This document shows positions 11,672 through 21,828 of a DNA stretch of 64,000 nucleotides, piece after piece. Position 1 is the first letter of the stretch, and every line of letters begins with the position of its first letter. Below the pieces are notes generated by a model. That model ran no database searches, was not told where the DNA came from, and saw only the letters and a list, made by a program, of their open reading frames with translations. The position numbers and the translations under genes were made by a program. Source of the stretch: Campanula takesimana (lineage: Eukaryota; Streptophyta; Magnoliopsida; Asterales; Campanulaceae); contig JAOWBW010001473.1 in the NCBI GenBank assembly GCA_026119855.1, positions 186,001-250,000 of the forward strand. Direction: 5' to 3'.

Positions 11672-11855
11672 CTCCCTTCGACCCAAAATGATTTTCTCAT
11701 TTGCTATTTTTTATTTTCCCAAAATGTTCTTCCCATTTCTACAATTTGGGCTTAAAAGTGGATAGACACAACATGGTTAGTGAAGCAAGGATTCATGTCC
11801 TTAAAAAGTTTGAATAGTCAAACGTGAAGATCATTTTGAGACGGATAGGATGAAG
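11672..11855. mobile_element. Stowaway-like MITE, 180-bp family, degenerate
   Basis: CTCCCTTCGACCCAAAATG at the left and GAAGATCATTTTGAGACGG near the right end, with TA flanks. Confidence 0.7.
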
Positions 11856-11994
11856 TAGATTATAATCCTCTCATAACAATTATCGTCTCATACATACAAG
11901 AATGATCATTTTTATTTTTGATTTAAAATAAAAGCAAAAGAAAAGGAAGAAGGGAAACTAGAAATGTTTGCATAACACACTTCACGAGAGGAAA

Positions 11995-12125
11995 TCGCAT
12001 GTACCACTTTTGGTGTACCATTGTATCCCACAAGTGATCTAATGGCTATGTCTTATTAAAAATTATAATATCATAAATGATGCATAGCCGTCAGATCACT
12101 TGTGGTACAGAGGATCTCATCTCAC
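11995..12125. repeat. Small inverted repeat, possible MITE remnant
   Basis: CCACAAGTGATCTAATGGC near 12030 is matched in inverse complement by CCACAAGTGATCTGACGGC near 12100, with an AT loop between. No clear duplication of the target. Confidence 0.4.
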
Positions 12126-12332
12126 ACTTCATCTGCTTCTTCCTTCCTTGTTTGGTTCCTCTCGTAATTGCATCTCCCTAATCAATCGGAAAAGACTCGA
12201 GTGCGTTTGGTTTGGTACATCGCATGGCCATTTTCGCACTTGGTGCTGCATGTTTGGAACAACTCCTTAGTCCTTACATGGACATTTAAATAAATTTAGG
12301 GTTGTTATTATTTATTTTTATAATATAATATA

Positions 12333-12877
12333 CTCCCTCCGCCCCAGCAGAAGTGTCACCAATTTTTGGGACACGGGGATTAAGAAAAGGTAGTATGTGT
12401 GTGGTAGAAAATGAAGAGAGAGAATGAGTGGGGTAAATAGTAGTGTTGGTTGAATAAAATGAGTGGTGGAAAGATGAGAGGGAATGAGTGGGGTTAAATG
12501 GTGGGGTTGATTGAATATAAATATATTACTCCCTCTGTCCCTAAATGAGTGTCCATTTTCAAGAAATCTTTGTCCCTAAATGAGTGTCTTTTTTTAGCAT
12601 AACTTTCTCCCTAAACGTTTTTTTTGGAAAAAAATTTCACCGGTTTCTTTATACGTGCAAAACTAGAGGTTTGGAAAGGAGATTACAAGATTATATATGA
12701 ACCGTTGTTACCAAATTGTTGAAAAAGTTGAGATTTTCAGTGTCCCTTAAAATGAAATTTGGACACTCAATTAGGGACAGAGGGAGTAAAACATTTTCAT
12801 TTTGGGTAGTGACACTTGTGATGGGACGGACCAAAAGAGAAATAAGTGACACTTGTGCCGGGACGGGACGGAGGGAG
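12333..12877. mobile_element. Stowaway-like MITE, 310-bp family, split by a nested MITE
   Basis: CTCCCTCCGCCCCAGCAG at the left and GGGACGGGACGGAGGGAG at the right, TA flanks. The interior shares AAATGAAGAGAGAGAATGAG repeats with 7213-7524. It is interrupted at 12529-12786. Confidence 0.85.
12529..12786. mobile_element. Stowaway-like MITE, 260-bp family, nested inside another
   Basis: TIR CTCCCTCTGTCCCTAAATG / complement, with TA on both sides (12527-12528, 12787-12788). It sits inside the element at 12333-12877, so it inserted later. Confidence 0.9.
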
Positions 12878-13323
12878 TATATCGTTTTCTGTTTGGTGCT
12901 CGATAACATATCACACCAGCTCTCATTTTAGAGTATGAAAATTTTGGATAACATAGTGTTATGAGAGTTACATGTTCCATGTATAATTAAAAAAAAGATT
13001 GGGCTCATACATACGTATCATCAGTCGATTTCAAAATATCTTCTTTTTTTTCTTTCCAAAATGTCGCGGTCACTAATTGTACCATCCAAGGCTCCTACGT
13101 ACGTGCCTCACAAAAACATCATAAATGTTTCTCTCTCGACATCATAAATTAACAAGCCTCTTCTCATAAACATCATATACTAGCTCGTCTGGTTCACATC
13201 CCCATCAAAATTAACAAAAAGTACTACAAAACACACACAACCAAACAAGCTGAAAAACAATTATCCCAAAACATAATCTGAAGATGATATTTTCAAACAC
13301 TTGAGGTTTGTTTGCAAAAGTCT

Positions 13324-16300
13324 CTACACATCCATCTCATCATCGTCATCTATTTCCTCTATCCTCATCTTCTTCACAGCCTGTGCAGCTTCGCTTCGTC
13401 CCCCATTTGGTACTTGAATCAGAATATCTGACTTCTGCCCAGTAGTTGCATCCACAAGCCCTCCATTCTTTTCAACACGATAAGTCAACGCTTTTCCATT
13501 GACCCCAGCATCTATGTAAACAGTCGAATTCTCATCAATCTCTTCTTTCACCAGCATCTTTGATAGCTCTGTCACCACCTTCCTTTCCAACCATCTCCTA
13601 ATCGGCCTCGCACCATAAACCTGAGCCAAAAAAAAAATAAAATACATAAAACAATGTTGAAAGGCCCAACATACAAACATGGAAATGGCATAAAGTTAAA
13701 CGATATTATGAAAGAACTTGTAATACTAACCGGTTCATAACTCTCAGCGAGTATAAGATCTAACGCTGATTCAGTAACCCCCAATGCAATGCCCCTTTCA
13801 GCTAGGCGCCTTGCAACATCCTTCATCAACAATCTGGCAACTTTCCTCAATTGTTCATGTGAAAGAGGTTCAAACACCACAATCTCATCAAGACGGTTTA
13901 GCAACTCAGGTTTGAAGTGCTTCTTCACCTGTAACATATAAATTTTCTTAGCAATCAGACACAAGAAAAAGATTTGATGGTAATTTGAAAGGCAGAGAAT
14001 GGGGTCCTAACTGACCTCTTGCATCACCATTTCACGGGCAGCCACCATTGGAGTCTTACCCGTAAGACCTGCTAAGAGATACTCAGCTCCAAGGTTGGAA
14101 GTCATAATAATCACGGTGTTGGTGAAGTCAACAGTCCGACCTTGACCATCAGTCAACCTTCCATCATCCAAAATCTGAAGCAAGGTATTGAAAACAGAAG
14201 AATGTGCTTTTTCCACTTCATCAAACAGCACAACACTGTATTGCCTTCTTCTCACAGCTTCTGTCAGTTGTCCTCCTTCCTCATGCCCAACATAACTGAA
14301 TTCAAATCAAGGAACAAAACCATTAAAACCTCAAAAAGGACTAATCTCAAAGTATCCAAGTGGATAAAAAGAGAGCATGAACTTACCCAGGTGGAGCACC
14401 AATTAATCTTGCTACAGAGTGTTGTTCCATATACTCCGACATATCAATCCTAATCAATAGCTTCTCATCATCAAATAGTTGTTCAGCAAGGGCTTTAGCA
14501 AGCTCAGTTTTCCCCACACCAGTCGGACCCAAGAAGAGGAACGAGCCAGTTGGTTGCTGTGCCCTTCCCAAGCCAGCCCTTGATCTCAAGACAGCTTCAG
14601 CAACAGCACTAACAGCTTCATTTTGGCCCACAACCCTCTGATGCAACCTCTCACCAAGTCCGATGAGTCTCTCTTTCTCATTTTGACCAAGCCTTGTGAC
14701 TGGTATGCCGGTCCAACGACTCACAACCTCAGCGATTTGTTCGGGTCCCACTGTCTCTGTGAGCATTACGTTTTCATCTGTGGATCCTTCAATTCTTGCC
14801 AAAGCAGCCTCCACTTCTTGAACTGCCCCGTACCTCAAATCTGCTGCTCTTGCTAAATCATATCTTCTTTCGGCTTCTTGTAGAGCTACCTGGAGTTCTT
14901 CCCTCTTCTGTTTGAGCCTTCTGATTTCATCTATCCTTTCCTTTTCCTTCTTGTACTTCATCAATAGTGGTTGAAGCTTATCCCTCAAATCATCAAGCTC
15001 TTTCCTTACCTGAAATCAAAGGCAACCATTACAACCCAAAAGAAACAAAAATAGCAACATAAAGCGATCTAGAACCACTGCTAAGCTCGAAAAATGATAG
15101 TAAATTTTTCAGATACTCACTTCGACAAAACGAGCCTTGCTAGCTTTGTCTTTCTCCTTTTCAAGAGCATGAAGCTCAATCTCCAACTGAATTCTCTTCC
15201 TTTCAAGATTATCTATTTCCTCAGGTTGACTATCAAGCTGCACTCTCACATTTGCACATGCCTCATCCACTAGATCAATTGCTTTGTCAGGCAAGAAACG
15301 TGCTGGATTAAAAGGAAAAGATAACTGTAAGTATATTTATTATATCTCAAAAATGCAATAGAATCAAATCAGCACACAGTAACAATTTCGTACCTGTGAT
15401 ATATCGACTTGAAAGCTGAGCAGCAACTACTAGAGCTCGATCAAGAATTCTAACACCATGATGTCCTTCATACCTCTCTTTAAGACCTCGAAGAATACTT
15501 ATTGTGTCAGGAACACTTGGTTCAGCTACATAAACCTGCTGGAAACGCCTCTCAAATGCAGCATCTTTCTCCACATATTTCCTATACTCCTCCAAAGTAG
15601 TAGCCCCAATACACCGCAGTTGACCCCTAGCAAGCATTGGTTTAAACAGATTCGCAGCATCCATTGACCCCTCAGATCGACCAGCCCCAAGTACAAGATG
15701 GATTTCATCAATGAATAGTATCACTTTCCCATCTGCCTCTTCCACCTCCTTCAAAACAGCTTTCAACCTCTCCTCAAATTCACCTCGATACTTCGCTCCA
15801 GCTATCAACGCCCCCATATCCAAAGCTATAACCCTTACATCAGAAAGATTGCTCGGAACATCTCCTCTCAGAATCCGCTGAGCTAATCCTTCAACAACAG
15901 CAGTTTTACCCACACCAGGCTCTCCAATTAGAACTGGATTGTTCTTGGTTCTTCTAGAAAGGATCCGAACTACCCTTCGAATTTCTTCATCCCTGCCAAT
16001 GACAGGATCAAGCTTTCCAGCTTGCTCAACAAGGTCACGGCCATATGTCTTAAGTGCCTGGAAATTGGTGTCCCCAGATGCACTCTCCACTTTCTTGCCT
16101 TCCTTTCCTCGAAGCTTCTCGACTTCAGATTTCACTCTAGCTACACTAACCCCAGCTTCTTTGAGAAGCTCCACAATTTGAGAATCTTCCAAAAGACCCA
16201 AGATCAACTGATCAACCGCCAAATGGGTATCCCCACGAGACTTCATTGCAGATTGAGCCCGTCGAATCGATTTAATCAAAGAAGAACTCGCAGGGATTTC

Positions 16301-16546
16301 ATCTGGAGGTGGTGTTTGTGATGGCAGCTTCTTGAGGGCTTGGTTAAATACCCTTTCAGCTGAGTTTGCAGCCTCTTCACCCCCACCAGCATTGTTTATA
16401 GCTTGTCGGAAAATGCCATTTGGATCGGAAATCAAAGACACCGCAATATGAAGAGGTGTGAACTGGGCATGCCCAGCATTCATAGCCAGTTCATGAGCTC
16501 CAGCAAGGGCCTCATTTGTCTTGTGAGTGAACTTGTCAGGATTCAT
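13324..16546 (-). CDS. HSP101: HSP101 / ClpB1 cytosolic heat-shock disaggregase
   Basis: Six exons on the minus strand: 15394-16546, 15121-15302, 14387-15009, 14016-14295, 13731-13928 and 13324-13620. They total 2733 nt, or 910 aa, the usual plant HSP101 length of about 911. The order is a Clp N domain (residues 1-145), AAA1 with Walker A GEPGVGKT at 208-215 and Walker B VILFIDE at 275-281, and a coiled-coil middle domain (about 400-525). AAA2 follows with GPTGVGKT at 606-613, then SVVLFDEVEK and a sensor-2 region GARPIRRW. No transit peptide is present, and the acidic tail DDDDEMDV is typical of the cytosolic form. Known role: with HSP70 it threads and dissolves protein aggregates and is needed for acquired thermotolerance. 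All key residues look intact. Confidence 0.97.
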
Positions 16547-17150
16547 AGCGGATTCTTAACCCTAATCCCTTGATAAACTACAACAAGAACACCAAATACA
16601 AGGGTTAATCATAATGAAAAAACTACTATTCATCATGAAAAAAACTAGATTCAAACCTACATATCCTCAAAACACACTACTCAGTGAGTAAGTCCAGTGC
16701 ACAAAGAAAATCAATATCGCTCAACAAATGCTAAGAAACAGAACCGACCCAGAAACAAGTAATCATTTGCAAATTTCGACAGTCAAATCTGTTGTTTGTT
16801 GTGACAAATTACACATGCAGCTGCCTAGAAAGCCATCAACCCCTCAAAAAATAGGCAAGATTATTATTGTTATACAGATAAAAACCAGGAAATCGAAAGC
16901 AAAATCAAAATGGTTGCAAGAAATCAACGAGAAAATAAGTAACATATGTGTAAGAATGATCAGGAGCATCTGAACAGCAATATGCACTCCAAATACATGA
17001 TCAATACAAACAATAAAAGGTAGTACAAAGAAAAATTAGGTTACCTGGGTAAGAAATTGAACGAGAGAACTGAATTGATAATGTTTGAGCAAGCGATTTT
17101 TTTTTGTGATTGAGAGATTCGTATGCGATTTTCAATTGAAAATTATGGGG
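16547..17150 (-). other. HSP101 5' leader with an intron
   Basis: Upstream of the start codon the minus strand shows an acceptor ending at 16578 (TTGTTGTAG) and a donor at 17043 (CCCAG then GTAACC). This implies a 466-bp intron at 16578-17043 in the 5' UTR and a first non-coding exon starting somewhere near 17044-17150. Splice sites are seen; the transcription start is not known. Confidence 0.6.
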
Positions 17151-17212
17151 GAGAGGGAGGGGCTATTTGTTTAGGGATAGGAGACATCTGGAATTTTGGC
17201 GGTTGGGGGACT

Positions 17213-17232
17213 GGAAGCTCCTAGATTTTTCT
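17213..17232 (-). promoter_or_regulatory. Heat-shock-element-like site upstream of HSP101
   Basis: The plus strand reads GGAAG CTCCT AGATT TTTCT. These are four contiguous 5-bp units that alternate nGAAn/nTTCn with one mismatch in each of the two inner units. Position, about 170 bp outside the presumed leader, fits an HSF site. Inference from pattern only. Confidence 0.45.
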
Positions 17233-17378
17233 ACTTTTTTCTAAATCAAACCTTTACAGTCGAATTAAATTAAATTTTACTTGCCTGGACTGGACTATTC
17301 ATTTTCTCCTTTACAATAATACTCCTCGGTTTACCATGTGCAAGATATTTTTTATCATCATTCATGCAAAATTAACTA

Positions 17379-17557
17379 CTTCCTCCGTCCCAAAATGATC
17401 TTTTCATTTGCCATTTTTCATTGTCCCAAAAAATTCTTCCTATTTCTACAATTTAGGCTTAAAAGTGTCTAAGCAAAACATGACTAGTGAAGCAAGAGTT
17501 GATATCTTTAAAAAGTTTGAATAGTCAAACGTGAAGATCATTTTGCGACGGAGAGAT
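17379..17557. mobile_element. Stowaway-like MITE, 180-bp family, upstream of HSP101
   Basis: CTTCCTCCGTCCCAAAATG to GATCATTTTGCGACGGAGAG, TA at the left. It lies just outside the HSE-like site. Confidence 0.75.
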
Positions 17558-17599
17558 TATATAAATAACCCTTGCCATCAAGGCATTTTTTGACCCAAT

Positions 17600-18578
17600 A
17601 TATATAAATTAAACTAGTGGTGGGTAACTCGTGCTTTGCTTTGCATGGGAAACTAATTTACTATTTTTTCGTATTTTATTTTTTGTGATTTTATTTAGTA
17701 ATGTAACATAATAACTTTTTTAATATAAATATACTGTATATGAATTAAAATGTTTGCTTATAAATTTAGGAGAATTGTGTTAATTTTTTAGTAATAATTA
17801 AAATAATTATTATAATTAACTAATATTATTAATTGTACTTATTAACATATATAATAACTATTATTATTCACTAATAATACTAATAGTTATAATTAGCCTA
17901 TATATTAACCATTATAATTAATTAATACTCCTTACGCCCTAGAGTAAGAGTCCTACCTTGTGTGTGCACAGTTATTAAAGACACAATAGAAAATTGGTAA
18001 ACATTGCAAGTGTGTTGAGGGTATAATTGTCCAAAACACTATTCATTTTTTCTCATCATTTGTCCTTTTAGGAAATAGACTTTTAGTGGGACGTACAAAA
18101 ATAGAAAGTAGGACTCTTACTCTCAAACGGAGCGAGTACTATTAATATTAAATATTAACTTGTATAATGATTAACTAATACTATTAATAATAATAGTTAA
18201 CTTATATAGTAACTATTATGATTAACTAATAATACTATTAATAGTAATAAATAATATATATAGTAACTATTATGATTAACTAATACTATTAATAGTAATT
18301 TTTATTTTATTTAACAGTTAAATATAAATGTTATTTATAACAATAGTTAACTATTAATAGTCAATTGTTATTTGTTTAACAATATTAACTAATTATATTA
18401 ATTACTATATAAAGTAATTATTATAGTAACTATTACTAATAATAGTAATAATTACTATATAGGGTAACTATTATAGTTAACTATAATAGTAACTATTACT
18501 AATAATAGTAATGGTTAACTATAGTACTTAACTACTATAGTTAACTGTTACTATAATAGTTACCCTATATATATAGTA
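17600..18578. repeat. AT-rich tract with TAACTATTATA-type simple repeats and one MITE
   Basis: Long runs made of TTAACTA, AATAGTAA and TATATA permutations around 17780-17930 and 18140-18570. No genes. The MITE at 17938-18136 lies inside. Confidence 0.7.
17938..18136. mobile_element. Stowaway-like MITE, AGTAAGAGTCCT family
   Basis: CTCCTTACGCCCTAGAGTAAG at the left, AGGACTCTTACTCTCAAACG before the right end, TA flanks. A related copy lies at 18579-18853. Confidence 0.7.
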
Positions 18579-18853
18579 CTCCCTCTATCTCAGAGTAAGA
18601 GTCATAATTTTCATTTTGGTACGTCCCAGAGTAAGAGTCCTATTCCTAAAATGGCAAAAAATCTTTACTATTCACCCCACTCATTCTATCTCCTATTTTA
18701 CTTTTATACTCACAACATCAATCAATTCACTATTCTCTCCCACTCATTCTCTCTCCTATTTTATTTTTACACTCATAACATTTACATCACTTCCAATATT
18801 TATTAATAAGCGTGCAAATGAGGGGTAGGACTCTTACTTCGGGACGGAGGGAG
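18579..18853. mobile_element. Stowaway-like MITE, AGTAAGAGTCCT family
   Basis: CTCCCTCTATCTCAGAGTAAG to TACTTCGGGACGGAGGGAG. The motif GTCCCAGAGTAAGAGTCC is repeated once inside the left end. Confidence 0.75.
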
Positions 18854-18895
18854 CAACTAATATTATTAGCTAATACTATTAGCTAATAGAAAAAA

Positions 18896-19833
18896 GGGTT
18901 AATTGCAATTTGGTTCCTGACTTTGTCCAAAATTTGCAATGTCGATACTGTCTTTTCAATTTTGCCAATTGGTACACTCACTTTGTCATTTTGTTGCAAT
19001 CCAATTACAAAAGTAACTAAGTGTTAGTTTTCTAACAGATTTTATGTCGTGTGACTAGCACATGACGTTTTAAGGGATGTTTTAATATATTTTTGGAGCT
19101 ACACATATCCGATTGATATGATTCTTTTTTTTAATTGAAATAATATTTAAATTTACAACATATATTTTTTTTTTGCAATTTTTCTAGTGATGGGATTATT
19201 TTATATTAAATCTTAATTTAAATATTAAAAAAATAAAACACGTGAAATAATAATCTAAAAATCATGTTAGCCCCAAATATGTTTCATATGAAGTAAATGT
19301 TATACGTAGATTATCGTTTCATAAAAATATTTGATAGGAAAAAAGGGAGAGGAAGAAAATGATGAATCGGGAGAAGAGTGTATGTGGAAGGGGTGATGCG
19401 GGAACATGGCGGAGGGGTAGAGGAAAGAAAACGTTAGGAAAGAAGGAATATTATGGTGGAAAGTAGTAATTTTTCAGATTATTTTTCCCATTTCCTCTAT
19501 TTTTTAAATATTTTCATTTATTTAAATTACAAATTAATACAATATAATTAATTCACCAAAAAAATTTAAAAAATATATATGTTGTAGACATAAATATTAG
19601 CGTTTGTTTAAAAAATGAATCATACCAATCAGATATGTGTAGCTTCACAAACATCTTAAATCGTCATGTGCTAGTCATATGACATAAAATCTGTTAAAAA
19701 ACTAACACCCAGTTACTTTTGTAGTCGGATTGCGACAAAATGACAAAGTGAGTATACCAATTGACGAAATTGAAAACACAGCATCAACATTGCAAATTTT
19801 CGAAAAAGTCAGGAACCAAATTGCAATTAACCC
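18896..19833. mobile_element. Long-TIR DNA element (about 940 bp)
   Basis: Terminal sequence GGGTTAATTGCAATTTGGTT is repeated inverted at the right end. The similarity runs inward for about 250-270 bp per side, down to ACAACATATAT. The central part is only about 400 bp and non-coding. Flanks are A-rich, so the target duplication cannot be read. It may be a Mutator-like or foldback element. Confidence 0.7.
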
Positions 19834-19858
19834 TAAAAAAAAAATGAAAAATCACTTA

Positions 19859-20111
19859 CTCCCTCCGTCCCGCTTGAAATTGCAAAACTTGTCATTTTGG
19901 GCGTCCCATAGAAATTGCAAAATCCATAAATGGAAAGTTTTTACCCACTTGCACACTCACATCCACTAACCCACTAACTATTCTCTATCCCATTTTTTCT
20001 CTCTCACTCAACTATCAACACTCACAACACATCACCTTTTTCACTTTTTCCCTTAATTATTGTGCCATATTTTTTATTTATTTTTTGCAATTTCCGGCGG
20101 GACGGAGTGAG
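19859..20111. mobile_element. Stowaway-like MITE (253 bp)
   Basis: CTCCCTCCGTCCCGCTTG at left, GGCGGGACGGAGTGAG at right, TA flanks. GAAATTGCAAAA phrases recur near the ends. Confidence 0.75.
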
Positions 20112-20179
20112 TATTTAAGAGGGTAGTGTTAATGTGGCATCACCAAATTCAAGCTTCTTCCATGACTTGTCCACATGGC

Positions 20180-20813
20180 TGATGACGCCCTGGATTTCTG
20201 GGGTCACGGAGATAGAACTCCAACTTTGCTGTCTCTTGATCCTAATCACAACACAAACAAGGACACCGTTAAGACCAATGCCGGGTTGGAATCCGGCTTA
20301 GGCCCTCGGGTGTGAGAGTAAGATCTCTGAGGAAAACCTAAGAAGAAGGCTCAATGAAGACCTTGTGTGTGTGAAATGGGTAGAGCACGTACCTCCTTCA
20401 TGGGAGCGAAAAGAGGTATATATATGACCAAGGGAAAGAAACCTGCACAAGGTACTAACCACCCTGGTACTGGGGGGACACGTGGCGAGTCCCCAGTGGA
20501 TCGGTCAGGAGAGTCGCTGGGAAGGTGGCGTGTCTGTCAGGAAAGCATGGCCCTATCACCAACCGTTATGGTGTGTCAGGTACGGATAGGTGACGCCTCG
20601 CGTACGTTTGTGCCAGCTGGGCACCACGGGCTCCTCAGGATAGCGGGAGGCAGAGCCATCTCGGGCATATATATCAGGGGGATCGGTCCCCTCGGGCTTA
20701 CTTGCCCGCGTTCCCTGCCGGTTCGGCCCCTAGAGTTCAGATCCGGTTCGGGCGCGTTAGGTCGCATTAATCTAAACCAGCGAGCATCCGGTCCAGACGG
20801 CTCGGTCTCATCA
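20180..20813 (-). repeat. 3' LTR of the Tat element
   Basis: On the minus strand it starts TGATGAGACCGAG at 20813 and ends GGCGTCATCA at 20180, giving TGATGA/TCATCA termini. The adjoining minus-strand sequence AGAGTTAGGGGCCAC is a plausible polypurine primer. A TATATATA box (20417-20425) sits about 240 bp before the end, as expected for a promoter. Borders are inferred because no second LTR is available. Confidence 0.6.
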
Positions 20814-21135
20814 GTGGCCCCTAACTCTGAGGGTTAGCTCATTCATGTGCGGCGCGAGGAGTTATACTTCCTAGGCTCGATTCGGGCAAATCGCAATAAA
20901 TGCGGGCACGGATTGCAATGGGACGGGAGTCTTAGAATAGTGGTTGACGAAAGGACAGGTGGGGCCCCTTGTGTCAGGCTAGTGGCGTAGCCATCTGTCT
21001 TTTGACATGACCAGGAGAACGTCCATTAAATGCGAACCGTCATCGGTATTCGAAAAAGCAATTCCCGCCTCTTCACTTTTCGGGTTTCGATCGGGTTACC
21101 AGATATTTCGGGTCGGTCCGACCCATTTTTTGCGC

Positions 21136-21143
21136 TATAAATA
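21136..21143 (+). promoter_or_regulatory. TATA box of the antisense gene
   Basis: TATAAATA follows a GC-richer stretch. The start would fall near 21165-21175, giving a leader whose intron (21274-21490, CAG/GTATTG..TTGTAG) is removed just before the first ATG at 21493. Confidence 0.55.
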
Positions 21144-21492
21144 CCACGGATGCTGAATCATTCCAAACTTTCGTAACTTCCGTCTCTCTACCTTCCAGTT
21201 CCAACGAAGACTTTGCTTCTCCGGATTCCTGACTTCGAAGATCTCGTTCTCGTTCCTTACTTCTAATTCGCAGGTATTGTTCCGCACTTCACTTTTTCTT
21301 CTTTGTTTCGATTCGTCGTCTTAATTTCTGCCATTCTTTTCGTCGCCGTTTTTCGAGCGCGAACTCTAAAAATTTGCTCCCGTCGAGCTTTCGGATTCGT
21401 ACGAGAGTTGTGTGACTTCTCGTAACCTCGTGTCTTCGAGTCCAAATTCTGGCCCCTAATTTCTGAAAATTTGTTGAAATATTGTTGTAGCC

Positions 21493-21828
21493 ATGGAAGG
21501 GCTGGATTTAGGGCGTAAACTCCGTCCTGACCTGTTTGGTTGTTGCCGGAGGACCGGTGGGGTATACAGGCTCCTGTTAAATGCCTGGAAACGGTTGTCT
21601 TTGAATGAGTTTATTGCCATAGGTTTAGCGTATAGCTGGGAACCCTGGGTCTTGCCCCAGTTGTGGGAAACAGGTCCCTCCGTCCATTATGATTCCACAA
21701 GGATGAGGGTGCTGGGGGGAGAGGAACACTTGGGCATTTTTGTCATGGCTGTTTTAACTCGATTCCCCGATAATGTAGATATGGCTGGAAATGCTAGAAG
21801 GTTGGTAAGGTCATGGGGGAGCGTGTAG
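21493..21828 (+). CDS. First antisense ORF of the Tat element (111 aa)
   Basis: Starts two bases after the leader-intron acceptor (GTAG CC ATGG). It encodes MEGLDLGRKLRPDLFGCC..., with a SWEPWVLPQLWE segment. It stops at 21826-21828, overlapping by 16 nt the start (21813) of the next ORF in another frame. It could be an independent small protein, or the original N-terminus now cut off by a frameshift. No known domain recognised. Confidence 0.5.
   Translation: MEGLDLGRKLRPDLFGCCRRTGGVYRLLLNAWKRLSLNEFIAIGLAYSWEPWVLPQLWETGPSVHYDSTRMRVLGGEEHLGIFVMAVLTRFPDNVDMAGNARRLVRSWGSV

Noticed and set aside
12691..12980. Several overlapping open frames
   Set aside because: All fall across the nested MITE pair and its terminal repeats; shadows of inverted ends.
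14142..16321. Plus-strand open frames opposite HSP101
   Set aside because: They mirror conserved HSP101 codons on the other strand and have no splice or start context of their own.
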